Shown here one piece after another: positions 1-13,054 of a DNA stretch of 64,000 nucleotides; position 1 is the stretch's first letter, and each line of letters begins with the position of its first letter. This DNA comes from Manduca sexta. Taxonomy: Eukaryota > Arthropoda > Insecta > Lepidoptera > Sphingidae. The position numbers and the translations under genes were made by a program. Location of the stretch: the NCBI RefSeq assembly GCF_014839805.1, contig NC_051139.1, positions 744,001-808,000 of the forward strand, in the 5' to 3' direction. Below the pieces are notes generated by a model that saw only the letters and a list, made by a program, of their open reading frames with translations, had not been told where the DNA came from and ran no database searches.

Positions 1-154
1 ATGTTGCGTCGGCCAGCCTCGGCGAGGACTCGCACTTAAGTAAACAAACGTCACGCCAACCGCGACGGTTGAGCTACAGATTCGAGCGACAGTCGATAAG
101 ATAGAGCCAACGAACCAACATCGAAATGAAAATGTGAGTGTGCGTGTTGACGAC
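1..154 (+). other. 5' UTR / upstream region of the MFSD6-like gene, with short uORFs
   Basis: The window opens just upstream of the MFSD6-like start codon. The chosen start is the ATG at 155. The in-frame sequence running back to 134 contains no other ATG (it begins with GTG). Two overlapping minimal upstream ATGs sit at 126 and 132 and end at the same TGA (135-137), the second being a bare ATG-TGA start-stop element. If the transcript reaches position 1, a further 12-codon uORF runs from 1 to 39. These would be expected to reduce or regulate initiation at 155; that is inference, since the transcription start is not visible. Confidence 0.5.
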
Positions 155-3100
155 ATGGCCAAGTCTAGTGAAGCGAAGAAAAACAGCGAAGAAGACAGCA
201 CGATGGACGGCGACAGTGAAGAGGAGATGGGATGCGCGGGCCGCTGCATGGCCTGGCTGCGCATCAACCCTAATCTCGTCATGCTGAAAGTTACGCTCTT
301 TGTGATGTACGGAGCCACTGCCTCCCTTTTACCGTATTTAACCATACACATGCAGAGTATAGGACTCACTGTGCCTGAAATTTCTTTTGTGTATTTAGCT
401 TTACCGTTCACCACGTTCTTGAGTCCGCCGATCACTGGTAAGTGTGCGTTACTTTCGAGACCTGACGCGTGCCTCTGGTTATGTCATGAGTTCGTTATTG
501 GTTGTAGGATTTTTGGTGGATCGTTTTGGGGAATACAAGCCGGTTGTTATCACGGCTCTGATCCTCAACGCGGCGTTCCATCACTCGCTGCTCCTGATCC
601 CGCACCAGGAGACGCCTGGCGTGATGCCGTCTGCATACGTCATGCGACATCCGATAACAAATAGCGTGGAGGTATTTATTTAGACCCCTAAATAATTTAC
701 GATCTCGGTGAATACAGACACTCCGCATGTACTGAAGAATTTAAGCAAATCGCCGTCATCCGGCCTCAGGGCGAATTAACTAGTACTGTCTTGTGATCCT
801 GTATGTTTGAATTAGTTAAGGGAATTAAGCGAAATTTATGCACGTTGGACTTTACCCTTGAACACTGTTGGGATCATCCGTTCGTCCCGATTCGTAATGG
901 CTGTGACCTGATGTTCCATGTGTCACGGATGGAAGTAAATTGCCTTTGGAACCCTCGTGCGAACGTTGACGTACTAAATAGTAGTTACGTGAATGTCTAT
1001 GAAGCAAAAATATTATAACGGAGCTTGTGTCTTTGCAAGAGGGATCTAAATGTAATGGTAAAGTCGTGCTGTATCCCGTCTTGTTTACGGGTTGAATCGA
1101 CTGCGGTGGTCCAGCTGGCTCATAAAAACAACTTAAAGTAAATAGGTACTTTCTATTGCGTGCGTTTATTGTGATTAATAAGATTAAAAAAGATCGAGGA
1201 GTTCTGTCTCTTTCTCTTATGTTACCTTGGCAAAGTCTTCACGATTTCATTGCCATTGCGGATTATGATCATAAACAGTGATTGTTTACCATCAGATGAA
1301 TGGCTCCTTTGTAAAATAAAGCATGGAAGATCCAATACTTTTGATACATTTTAGATTTGGTGGAGTCCCTGTCCGAGCAGAGAGTGTCCCGACGAGGATG
1401 AAACAGTGGACTTTGTGCTGGACCGCTGTGTGGACCACTGCCAGCTGTACCGGCCCACGGAGAGCCCCGCCATCGACCCGACCGAGGATGACGACAAGGA
1501 CGACCTGAATTTCCACATTAGTCACAAAATTCAACCCCCCAATTTGTCTAATAGCAGGTATGTTGTTATAATTGAGTAAGAACATCTACTGTTTCCTTAG
1601 AAAACATTATCATTTTTATTGATTGTCCCGCTGATTTAGTGGCTGTGTACTTTATTTATATACTAGGTTATTATATACAAGGTGTTGCTCGTGGCTTTGT
1701 TTCCTAAAACACTGTAACGAGTTATAGCCCCACATGTACGGCGCTAGAATCTATCAGCATTCTATTTAAAAAAATCTTATTATTTCCCATGGGAGCAAAT
1801 TACCGCATTGAATAATAGCCTATGTGTTAATCTAAGACATGGTCAATCCGTGTATTTAATTTCATCCAAATCCGTTTAGCTGTTCCTGTGTTCTTATAAA
1901 TATTCAAACGTGCAAACATTCCCACAAACTTTCGAATTTATAATAAGTAAGATTTAGTTTATTATTTAGCGCCTATATTCGTACCAATTCGTTTCAAATT
2001 TTTCAATAACTCGATATAATATTATGGAAAATAATAATAAATCCATGAAGAGTGTTTAAAAATTTGGGATGAAAAGAATTCATATTGATAGTTATTACTT
2101 AATAGGTACTTAAAGTGTCCATCCCATAACGTAAAATCTTGCTCACAGCATAAATTCTAATCCAGAATAACTCGCCTGTATTTAGCGTGTAATCAAACTA
2201 TCACACAAATTTTAGTTGGCCTGTTTTATAATTTGAACATCTCAAGTATGATAGGACAACAAACTTTAATAACTTATGATGATCTATTCAGAAACGTCTG
2301 TGTTGAACGTTATTGTTACAAATTGTATGAGCCTATGACTAACAAACAGTTTCTTTGATAACGTTACCATAATATTTATATTTAGAATGTTTTTCCGATG
2401 TTCATGGTATTTGTGTTGTCCTGTACCCAATGTAATTATAACTCGCTCTGCCAAGCAAATTATACATTATTGACATTGGTGCGATAAGGAAAGGCTTTTT
2501 TTATGGCAAAGACAACACAGGGTTAAGATTTGTTAAGACTTCCGAGAAACTTCCTAGTACATAGTGCGATAACATAAAGGTACAAGTACCATGAAATAAC
2601 TAATGAGAAAATACAAAGTAATAGTGCATTATGTGGCCATTATTAATTCTTGGTATGTAGTGCGTAAATACATATAAGTGGCATAATAGTTATTTTTCAG
2701 CGGTGGGTTAGCAATGATAAAAGACTGGTATTATTATAAATACCTCACTTTGAATCCCTAACCACCGGTGGCTTGGGTCTTGAGCCTCGCCATCGGAGGG
2801 TGATTCATTATTTTATATATTTTTATATGTTTTGATGTTTACATATATACAAAAATGTAATTAAATATATTTTCAAAATAAAGAGTGTAATATTGTTAGC
2901 GTCATATAACACCAGGCATCGACTTACGTGACTATTAATGCTATTTTAGAAACTCTAATTGATGCAATTTCTTTTAACTCGTTGATGGAATAAAGCGTGA
3001 ACATTGCTACTCGTACTACAAATGAACATGCGGGGTCTACTTCAGATTTCGTTTATGTACATTACGATAATTGGCTAATATTTCTCTAAGTTGCACTGTT

Positions 3101-6100
3101 ATAATCTATTTCATATGTGAAGGTGTCTACGTATAATTTAAAGTACTAATTGTCGATAGCCTACGAAGCTGCAGTGTAGACTTAGTATTGTTGTTGTGTG
3201 TAACGTTTGTTGAAATATCAGTGAGATGGCTTGAAACCTTTATAACACCACATTATTGTTTGTTTTTCGTCTAAAATCAAAACGTAATGTTGAATAACCA
3301 TCAGGATGCCTAATTGAATACATTAGCATCATTTAACAAAAGGGACAACTAAGACCTTTACGTTATTTTATGTTAAGTCTGGAATAAAATATTGATTTGC
3401 TTAGGGATTGGATTACATTACAATGTAAAATTTAAAGACACAAACATTTGCAGTTACTTAAACTTGACCGAGAGCGATGAAGACTATAATGATGCTGCTT
3501 TCTTCTTGATCGAAGTTCACGACGATTTGGGAGAGCCTAAAGAACAACTTGGGATAGAAATGGAAAGAGTACGTACCGAATCACGTCATAGTACTTTTTT
3601 ACATATTATTTTATTGTAAGAACTTTAGGTGCATTTAAAGTACTCATTGTTTATATTTAAAACAATCGGAGAACAAATTAAAGATCATAATGATTTAATG
3701 ACTCTGTGTTTAAAGTATCTAATGTCTTAATATCAAGTTTTGTTTCTAGTTGTAATTCGATTAAAAATAACAACTTCACGGACTAAAATGTTTGGTTTCA
3801 GGACGAAGACGATCAGGTAACAGATTTTAGATCAAGGTTTGGAGAGAAGTTGTTAATAGCGCAGGGGGTCAACATAACTGCACTTGATAAAGAAGATCTA
3901 AGGTGCGGTGGGCTGGTCATGTTGCACAATATGACCAAGCTGTCACAACAGAGGCTGGAGATCCTCTCCGCTGACTGCATGGTCCAGAAATGTGATTTCA
4001 GGTAAAGTTGTTATAGATATTTATAAGAGCTCATGACCATGATTCGATTATATTATCCGCTGTTAAGAAAGTTACATATCAGTGCATTGGGGTAAAAGTA
4101 AACATGTTTTGTCAGTAAAGTACTTAAAGCTCATGACAAAAAGTATTTATTATTTATACGATAATTCAACTGACTGTCTCTTTCGGGATTGGCTACCCTT
4201 TCGGGGATAAAAGGCGTGAGTGTTTTGTGTATGGTTATTACAAATCCTGATGGAGGACAAGGGGGCACGTTAATAAAAACAAATCAAAACTAAAAAGAAA
4301 AAAAATTCCACGATACCTAACCAGCTTAAATGGTTTTTGTATTAACTTCGATACCAGTGAGCTGCATTTTAAATTACAAGATGACAGTTGTTATTTCCTC
4401 AACGACGCCTTACTATGTTTACAGTGGGATACGTGTTAATGTTTGATTATAATATTATTTGTGAGCCGCTGGCTTCATGTTTATCTTTTATTTACACGCA
4501 CAGTATCAATCTAAACGGTAAATGATCACTGGAATATTACAGGAGAGGCGGCCCCGACATATGTCCGCCGGACTACAAGGAGAGCGACGATAAAACATTC
4601 TACATTTACTTTTTCCTGAGGTTCATGGGCACTATAATGCTTTCGGCTGGCGTCACCATCATGGACCCTATTGCTCTGACCATGATACAAAAGTACGGCG
4701 GAGATTTTGGACGAGAACGATTGTTCTCTAGTATTGGAATGGCTATATTTTCACCTATCACCGGAATGCTTATAGATATGCGGAGTAAACAAGTTGGTAC
4801 GTATGGTGCCATCTCGTAATCGTTATCTTAATGTCAATAGTTACTAAATGTTTACAAGTGTTCGTTGATTGCAGGTTACACTGACTATTCAGCCGCTTTT
4901 TACACTTACGATGTATTGCTCCTGATATCAGCCATCACTGTGGCGGTCATGCCTCTCGGAGCCAAGCTGCCGGCAGACAATCTACTCCGAGATTTGGTCA
5001 ACATCATCAAAATGCCTCATATCATTATTTTCATATTTTTTCTATTCGCATTAGGAAACTTTTGGGGATTTATCGAATCTTATCTGTTTATTTATTTGAA
5101 GGAATTAGGTGCACCTAATTTCTTATTGGGTAAGTACTTCGGTGGTTTCAACATTATGTTCTTTAAATCTATATATCTAATACGATTATGAGTATTTTTT
5201 GAGGTTAATTTTCTTATATTGGTTTTATCATCGTAAAATTAGAGTTTCTCAAATTATGTATATTACTTATGTTATTTAATTGACATGTAGACCACAACTT
5301 ATCCACTCTTATGTCAATTTACCAAATGTAAATGCTTACTAATAATAAGTTTGATCAGTAAAGTTAAATGCACAAACATGAGATCGATTTACTTTCGTAG
5401 TAAATTGGTATCACAAAGTCAATAGCACTCGCAAACAATCCTTGAAAGGGTCATCACTATCTGTAGCAAGTGCATGTTGGGTCCAGGAATAACCGTGACC
5501 GTGGGCACGCTGAGCAGCATTCCGTTCCTGTACGGCGCGGATGCCATCACCGCGCGCATCGGGCACGTCAACGTCATCATCGTCGCGTTCTTCTCCCACG
5601 CCGCCAGACTCGTCGGCTACTCCTTTATTGAGTGAGCATCATTTGTTATTCTATGAATTACATAGCCTTCCGCCTTGATTTACACGGCAGCTGCTGTTGT
5701 TGTCAATGTCTCTTAATTGCTTGACGTGATTCCTTCCGAACAGTTGTATTGTTTTCCTTGCATTTGTAAATTTGTATGACTTTGTTGTCGAACCTTGATT
5801 AACTCATTAATGCGCCGATAGAATATTTAATAGCTCGTTATTTATATTTCTTTTAATGAAGCAATTTTTGAATTTCATTTTCTAGAACCTAAATTATATT
5901 TCACTATATCTACATTTAAGGTGCTATCTGAAACATACCATATATGTATGTTTTGTATTATAGAAAACAATTAAAATGAACTGAACGATAATATATCTAT
6001 TAGATCAAAGGCATAGACGCCAATTAAGTAAATAATATATTGATACGCAGTAGTTTCGTAATCAAACTAACTGCAAATATGACTAGATCATGATTATCAT

Positions 6101-9100
6101 ATGAATCAGTATTCTTTGTAGAAGATAACATCTTATTGTGTTCACATTTACATTTAGGTGTAGGTAGAAATAAACACGGCAATAGCAAACACAAAGGATT
6201 TATTTTAATTACGTCTGTTAATTAGAATAGAAACTTAGTTGCTAATGTTTGTGAAGTAAATGAAAGATAGCACACGTTTAAAATAAATGATGTAAAAATT
6301 CGCAAATAACAATAATTACAAAAAAGTAGCTAATGCAAACTTAGAGAAAGCCAGAAATATGGGCAAAGCTTCAATGATATAACAATGATCGCGTTATGAG
6401 TTATCTGATAAAGGAGTGATGAGCTACTCAAGAATATCTCATCAATTGTGTGAAGTAACAATGAAACGTTTGATAAACACAACCCTGGCAGTGACATATT
6501 TAACGCAACATCTGTCATCGCGTACAAACGAGGTAAAAATAGAGAACACAAGATATTTGTAACATTAGTATTAAAACCCAACAAAGTATGAGACATTCTT
6601 ATTGCAGTTTCCCACGGATTCAATTACCGACCTTCACGATTCATATACCTCCAACGAGGCAATTCTAATGGTTCTTTCTGAAAGGCGACACGTGAGAAAC
6701 AATAGGAAGTACGAAAATGGTCATTCTGAAATATCAGAAGACATAATTTGTGTTCAAACTCGTAGTCGTTTCGTCCTTACATTATAACACCATTTGCGGG
6801 ATTAATGTATTTACGGCGATATAGCATTGTCAAGTTTATGAGCTCAATGATGCCGCGTGGGCAGGCGGCGATTACCTGGATGTAGATCTACGCGAACTCA
6901 CACCGACAAACATAAAAATGATCTTCTAGGAACCAACGACGAATCAATGTTCGAAAGTATTAGGGAGAATTCTTTATTGTAAATGTTTATACAGACGTAG
7001 ATTCTTAGTTGGATATTATAATCATTGTGTTTCTGACGAGTATATTCTATTATTTTTTAAATGGATTTACGGATTCATAATAATTTGGTATTATTCACTA
7101 GGTACTTTTCGAGATATTTTTTTTACAAACGTTTAATTATTTCCAGGAATTCCTGGTGGTGCTTCCCGTTCGAAGCGATGGAATCCCTGTCTGTACATCT
7201 GATGTGGGTTGCAGCGGCCACCTACTGTGCCATGCTGGCTCCCAAGAGTTTGCTCGCTACACTTATCGGGGTATTAGGAATGGCGCACTTTAGTCTTGGT
7301 AAGTCAAATTGTTTTGTCTCGTCATATTCTTTTATGATGCATTGATTTTATTGACCTTTTTGTATACTCGTCCATTTCATTTTATTGGTCAAAATATTAT
7401 TTGACAGATGTAAACCATCAATCAGCTTTAATCGATTGGTGAATTAGTGTTGCTTAGTACAAACTTTAGAAGTAACAATATTATTTTCCGTGTTACAAAT
7501 AGTCATAATTGTTATGGTTGAGGTAAGAGTGGTGTAAATTACGCGTGCTGGAATAATTTGTTTATAAACATCATTGATAAGAATGGAATTTAAATACAAT
7601 TTAATATACTCTTTTATGAACATCTTAATTACGAAGTGTAGTTTTCAATGTGTAAGAACACAGACGAAAAACAAATATGAAAAATTGTTAGCAAAATAAG
7701 TTTAATTAAGATAAACGCTAATGAACTTCTATCTTTCTGCAAACATTTAAAAATCTAAGCTACTGTGTTTCACAATTTGCATTGGGATTTAAACGAAGAT
7801 AAAGCGATTGACGTCACGTAAAAATATAAAAGAAATTATATTTTATTTTACAATTTGGATGCTACTGATTGGATGGATTAATTCAAATATAATTTATCAA
7901 ATAAATGCAACCCCAAACTCTGGTATTATTCTCAGAAAGCAGTGTTTGAAGGAAGTTCTACAATATTATATTTAAATCAATACAGAGCATGTGTAGATGT
8001 CATATTCGCCGTAGGTATATTTCTTGAGGTTTTAAACGTAGTTCTGGGTTTTCATTTATTTGGTTTTTAAAATTAAAACAATAAATGTTGTTTTTACACC
8101 TTAAAAACAGATTTGCAAATATTTTTGTCAAATTCTTAGCAAATCGATATTAGAATAAAAATAAATTCTTGTTCTGTTTGAAGAGCCTATGGAAAAATAT
8201 TTTTATTATCTCGTAGTTCTTACCGACTTTTAACATTTACAGATAGTTTAAAATACAACATCAACAGTAAAAGCCTAAATTAATATGATAGTCATGACTT
8301 TAAATGCAATGAAATAATTAGATAAACACATATTTTTAACATCGGTTTTTAAATCATTACAGATATGTAATTAATTCGGATTTTCACTGTAAGCTAATTG
8401 TAATTGTCTGTAGTAGCTTAGTAGGTACCTTGAATACCAACACGCTAAGTCTCGTAGAAGTGTCAACAATATAAATGGGTGTTTCCTACTCTTTAACTGG
8501 TTGCAGGAAGAGGAAGTGGCAGTTTCGGAGGAGGACTGCTAATCGCGTCACTCGGTACTAGAGAAGCTTTCCGCTATATGGGACTAATTGCCTTCCTCGG
8601 CGGAATCTTGTACGGATTGCTACACTATTTCTGGCTCAGGAAAATTAACATGACGGGAATTGAGGACTCCTGTGAGCCTGATACTGGTAAGATATTTTCG
8701 TTTGCAATAATATGACTTAGTTAGTACTTGGTATTTGATTATGGTGACAAAATTAAGTTTAGACTGTAATATTACAAAATATGATATTTTATTAATATTA
8801 TTTAATGATACTTCATTTGACTAAGTTACTAAGTTCTATTAAGGTTAATAATTGTTGCAGAAAGTGGCGAAGGTGATAAACTAAACGGCGAACCTTTAAA
8901 GAAAGATGCAGAAACAATGGTGTCTCTCGAGCGGCTACATATGATCACTCGGTTCAACCCGCTGGGCTCGCTGCATTCCTTGCCGAGAGGCTCCCGATCG
9001 CGGGTAAGATACTAAATTTCAATTTACGCATTTTGGAGCTGGGATTATTTTATATGGATTATTTCAATTGTAGTAGTAATCATGATGCACAATCTTGGTA

Positions 9101-11330
9101 GTTATAGCTTCACATGCACTTGAATCAACGATTGGTAAGTGATCACTGTCGAGATTTGACTGTCATTATGTTTCCGAAAACGTTTTTAATGTTTTGTTGA
9201 CTTAGAGGAGTTGGGCCACTAGCAATGTCACTGTCAGCATGTCGATCAACAACTGCTTTAATTGGGATATAATGGAAGTATGAATGACGAAACTCTTCAA
9301 ACATAGTTCTAAAAATCGCTATTGTTGACCAAATTTTAAATTGAGCGTGATTAATAATGTTGATCACATTTGTATTTATAATAACAATTTCTCTCAGTTC
9401 TCCCAGGGTGACATCAACGAATGCAGAAGTCGCAGCGGCAGTAACTCACAGAGACGCGGCAGCAACTACGAGGGATCGGCATCGAAAGTAGATCTGTTGA
9501 GATCTGCTCTCGAAATCAGCAACCAACACGGGAAGGGCCACATATCTAACCCAATGCTGTCCACCTCCAACAGGACCCCACATCCGTATAAGGTAATTTA
9601 TTTTGTTTTTTCGTTAAGATATTTTTTTTGCGGAATAGAGCGTGATGATTTCTCACTCTTTTTCGTTTTTGGTGATAGTACAGATAATTATTAGAATAAC
9701 AACTACTTTTTGCTCGCAGCTTCGTTTGCTTTAAAAAGTTTTCCGAGATAAAAGACCCGTTATATAATTTCTCGGGATAGGAAGTAGCCTTATGACCTTA
9801 AGGGGGTCTCAAACTATCTTCATACTAAATTTCATCGAAATCCGTACTGTAGTTTTTGACTTATCGCGCTTAAACAAGCAGACAGATGCGGATGAGGACT
9901 TTGGGTTATATTTTTTGAACTTTTTAAAAGGAAGGATTTTTGTTGTACAACTTTAACCGCTTACGCAGATCACGTAACGGAAGCCATAAAAAAGAAGGAA
10001 GAAAAATTGCCCGTTATTGCAATATTTTTCATTGATGCACCGCTCCTATCGGCCACAACGTGATGTTATATGACCTATACCTTTCCACAATAAATGGGCT
10101 ATTCAGTACTAAAATACTTTTTGAATTCGAACAAGTAGTTCCTGAGATTAGCGCTTCCAAAAAAATCTCATACACAACACTGTAGGTACTAAAACCAATA
10201 AGGCGATATTAAAAATAACATAATACTTGTATTTAAATAAGTAACTCGTTGTCAAACAGCGGGGTATCCTTGCTGACGTTTGTGTTTTCATATATTGGGG
10301 CTCGTGACGCGGCTCATTCTTATTTATGGTGCTGATTATGTTCCACGAGATTTACTTCGTGTGATGTTATTAAGGAAAATTCCCGTTCATAGCGATGTCA
10401 ATATTAAATTAGAATTTGGTACTAAATACTAGCTAATTTACCTTCGGAGAATTGGAACTGTTCCTAGAATTTTAATACAAAAAAAAAAATCCATCGCGAA
10501 CTACTTACATAACTTCACATTCGACCTCAAACTAAATCTGATAAAAATATGTCAAGTATATAAATATTCGAAGCGTTTTATATAAGAAGTCTAACATAGT
10601 GTACTGGGAAATAACTTTTTCGATCACTTTTAAAGAAATATTTGTCGTCATAACCTAGATTTTCTATAGAAGTTCTACGTTGCTTGGAATAATATTAAAA
10701 ATAGCAATTAATTTAGAGAAACGTAAACAATAGAAATTTAAAGTAATATATAAGATTTATAATTATTAAACGGGTTCAATGTTAAGCGAGGGGGTTATTC
10801 TAGTTAGTTGTCCACTACTGGGGCAACCACAAATGTCTCACAAAATACACACATTTGTGTCATAATTATTTTGAAATAAAAAAGGTGGATGTTATATTAA
10901 AACTATTTCAATTTGAATTCGTTTACTCAATATTATAGATGCGAGAGTTAGTGAGAATTTTTAAACGCAGTTTACGCACGCACAGCTGAACGGATTTGGA
11001 TGAAATTTGGCACACGAATAAACCATGCCCTCAATAAGATATATTTATTGAGGTAATTCGCTCCCGTAGGAAATATAAGAATTTAAGATTGACACGTGGT
11101 ACTGTGACCGGTTGTAGCAAGCGCACAGCGCGCCGAAGCTGGTGGTGGTGGGGCTCGCGCCGCGCAACAACATCTCCCAGCCCGCGCTGGCCGAGTACGA
11201 CCCGCGCCGCCGCGACTCCATCCCCGAGGAGGCCGAGGAGGACCGCCTCGCGCCGCCGCCGCCGACCTACCACGAGGCCACCGGCGACCACAGGAAGAGC
11301 TGGCACTCCGACGACAGCGCGCCCACCTAG
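155..11330 (+). CDS. Mfsd6: MFSD6-like major facilitator superfamily transporter, 13 coding exons, 830 aa
   Basis: Multi-pass membrane transporter of the MFS_1-like/MFSD6 family; the substrate is not known with certainty for this family. Coding exons: 155-437, 508-671, 1355-1557, 3454-3568, 3802-4001, 4543-4796, 4875-5129, 5487-5631, 7147-7298, 8507-8686, 8861-9003, 9407-9592, 11118-11330 (TAG). All junctions keep frame and the sum is 831 codons. The N-terminus is acidic and Ser-rich, then TM1 starts near residue 44. A long Cys-containing loop (about residues 150-330) carries N-glycosylation sites near N220, N279 and N298. The family-typical segments follow: GxxxxDPIAL, GNFWGFIESYLFIYLKELGA, and an IGHVNVIIVAFFSHAARL stretch. 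The C-terminal tail (from about 650) is Ser/Arg-rich and cytoplasmic, with PPPPTY near the end. Introns 1 and 6 are under 80 nt. No in-frame stop or frameshift was seen. Family identity is confident; orthology to a particular Drosophila gene is not proven. Confidence 0.93.
1558..3453 (+). other. MFSD6-like intron 3 (about 1.9 kb)
   Basis: AT-rich intron. It holds an old minus-oriented Helitron-like repeat relic at 1679-1950 and a short GC-richer patch near 2755-2800 that may be a SINE fragment. The remainder shows nothing I can name. Confidence 0.6.
1679..1950 (-). repeat. Degenerate Helitron-like/lepidopteran interspersed repeat
   Basis: Read on the minus strand, this has the layout of the family seen more cleanly at 23945-25538. 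It opens with a degraded 'ataaattcgaaagtttgtg' head, has the 'aacggatttggatgaaatt' type segment in the middle, and ends in a GC-rich 'aaagccacgagcaa' tail. It is heavily diverged and has no coding capacity. Confidence 0.55.
4160..4280 (+). repeat. Possible lepidopteran interspersed repeat fragment in MFSD6-like intron 5
   Basis: The stretch with 'ttcgggattggctaccc' and 'gataaaaggcgtgag' resembles a phrase I recall as recurrent in lepidopteran introns. No ends or target duplications are visible. This rests on recollection of the motif only. Confidence 0.3.
5632..8506 (+). other. MFSD6-like introns 8 and 9 (around exon 7147-7298)
   Basis: Two long AT-rich introns (5632-7146 and 7299-8506) flank the 152-nt exon. 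I see no named repeat, RNA or additional exon in them. Two short open frames (6330-6623 minus, 6602-6787 plus) have AT-rich codon use and no recognisable domain. Confidence 0.5.
9407..9592 (+). other. MFSD6-like exon 12 with tandem in-frame 3' splice sites
   Basis: Two candidate acceptors lie 9 nt apart: one ending at 9396-9397 and one ending at 9406. Both are phase 0. Use of the upstream site would add three residues (FSQ) before GDINEC. Both AGs follow pyrimidine-rich sequence. The listed gene model uses the downstream site, but the choice is not decidable from sequence alone. Confidence 0.45.
9593..11117 (+). other. MFSD6-like intron 12, with two repeat relics
   Basis: AT-rich 1.5-kb intron. 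At about 9705-9920 lies a relic with a 'ttgctcgcagcttcg' start and the phrase 'aaatttcatcgaaatccgt'. At about 10935-11080 lies a second, opposite-orientation relic with 'gaacggatttggatgaaat'. Both belong to the same broad lepidopteran repeat type as 1679-1950 and 17846-18075. The second ends within 40 nt of the last coding exon. Confidence 0.5.
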
Positions 11331-11412
11331 GACGGCTCCGGGCGGACTGTCCCGAGTGATGCGGTCCGTCTGATAATCTTAGATTACTAAAGCCATTGAA
11401 GTCACCGATTAT

Positions 11413-11418
11413 AATAAA
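11413..11418 (+). terminator. Proximal polyadenylation signal AATAAA
   Basis: Exact AATAAA on the plus strand about 85 nt downstream of the MFSD6-like stop. It would give a very short 3' UTR if used. Confidence 0.45.
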
Positions 11419-12235
11419 GTGGTTTAGGTATCTTAAATCGGACATTAGATTAATACTAATATTGTAGATTAAAGTAATGATTTGTTCAAAGCCACTGGCG
11501 GCGGCGGTTAAGAATATGGCGAAATCGATTAGTTTCTATTCATCTTTAATGCTGTATTAGCTGTGCGCCCGATAATATTTAACACCCTTAGGGTGTGAGT
11601 TCCTTAGTACTCATTAACGTTCCATATAAAGGAAAAAGTGTATCTACAAAATTTGCCCTGTAGAGCTGTCGGTTTAACCGACGCGTTTTGTATCAGTTAG
11701 TCAGTGTTAAGATTTTTATTAAGTAGAAGAATTCCTGCGTCTAGGTTATATTATAAAAAATGTGTTTCTTTAGCCGACTTAAAACCTGTTCAGTTAAGGT
11801 CGTCATTATGTTACGACTAGCGAGAAAATGATTACAATAAGTAACTATTTTCGTGGTATAAAATATCATCATTCAATATGGCTTTTGAATAGTATGGAAG
11901 AATCGCCACTGCAATGCTTTATAGAGAGTCTAGAATATTCGCCTTTTTAAAAAGTTTTAAAAGAGGCTACGAGTAAAATTACTCTGATTGTTTTCTAATA
12001 TTAATTAGGTAAAGCAGATATTGCAAAATTAACGCTAAAGATAAAAAATAATTGAAAGGTCATAGATAGCGCTTTAAATTAAGTTTGTGTCAATTTTATA
12101 TCGAACGTAAATAATGTGCAAGTAAAGAAAAGCAAAAACAAATTCATGTTATAATATTTTTGTCTTAACTTAGTGAATATGTATACACACTTTTGTAAAG
12201 GCTTTAATTTATTTAAGTTGTAGATAAATACTATA

Positions 12236-12241
12236 AATAAA
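12236..12241 (+). terminator. Distal polyadenylation signal AATAAA
   Basis: Exact AATAAA about 0.9 kb after the MFSD6-like stop, in an AT-rich setting and just before the convergent lipocalin gene's 3' end. Likely the main or distal cleavage site; cleavage itself cannot be seen. Confidence 0.5.
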
Positions 12242-12531
12242 TGTTATCAGTTACAGATTTCATGTGCATTTAATTTAACACATACATTATACTATAAATA
12301 TTGTCTTTATACATATTACATTAAATACCTAAGTACATAAAAGTTAGGACTTCCATTTTCACAAGTCTAATATAAATTACAAGTCATGAAAATAGAAACT
12401 AACGAAAACAATTTATAACTAAACAAAACAAACAAAAAAATGTCTACTTCCCATCGTCCCCGACCTCTGAATAATGTTCTGGTAATTAGACAACTAATCA
12501 GACGAAAAGTAAAATTGTATGACGTCTACAA

Positions 12532-12537
12532 TTTATT
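12532..12537 (-). terminator. Candidate polyadenylation signal (AATAAA, minus) of lipocalin 1
   Basis: TTTATT on the plus strand gives AATAAA on the minus strand, about 520 nt downstream of the lipocalin stop. The intervening 13054-12540 contains no recognisable coding exon. Two short minus frames there (12891-12670 and 13055-12864) show no domain and are probably 3' UTR. Confidence 0.45.
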
Positions 12538-13054
12538 TTGCGCACAGAAGTGCTTCTTTTCTAGTATTACTTGCAGTTTTATATAAAATTAAGTACAAAT
12601 ACCCTATTGAAAATTTTCTGAATCTTTAGATCCTTTGCCTTAATTAAGAGTCGATCCCACAGTAAACGGTTAGTGTATTAGACAATTTAATGGTTCCTCA
12701 TTGATTTGCTTGACTTGACCACGTTTTGCAGCCTTGGTAAACACGAACATTGCATAAGTATATTTAGAGCAAATACATTCGAATAACAATGCCTTTCCAG
12801 AGGTAAAGTTTAAAACCTTATAACGTCCATTAATAGCTTTAGCTTCAGGTTTTACAGTGTAAGTTAAATATGGGACCGTAAACTTATACATATTATAACT
12901 AGTTGACCAGGATGGTCGTATGCAGTAAACAGGACTGTACCTACAATACCGAGATCTGCTAAACGTTGGACCGTTCGGCGGCTGTGAGGTCGACGCTTTA
13001 GTAAATATACGTTAAAACAATTGGAATACTTATATCTTTCAATACGATTTAACA

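Larger units (their letters stand above)
11331..12260 (+). other. 3' UTR of the MFSD6-like gene
   Basis: AT-rich non-coding sequence after the TAG at 11328-11330. Two consensus AATAAA signals are visible: a proximal one at 11413-11418, about 85 nt after the stop, and a distal one at 12236-12241. They would give short and long 3' UTR forms. The next gene runs in the opposite direction and ends about 270 bp further on. Confidence 0.6.
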
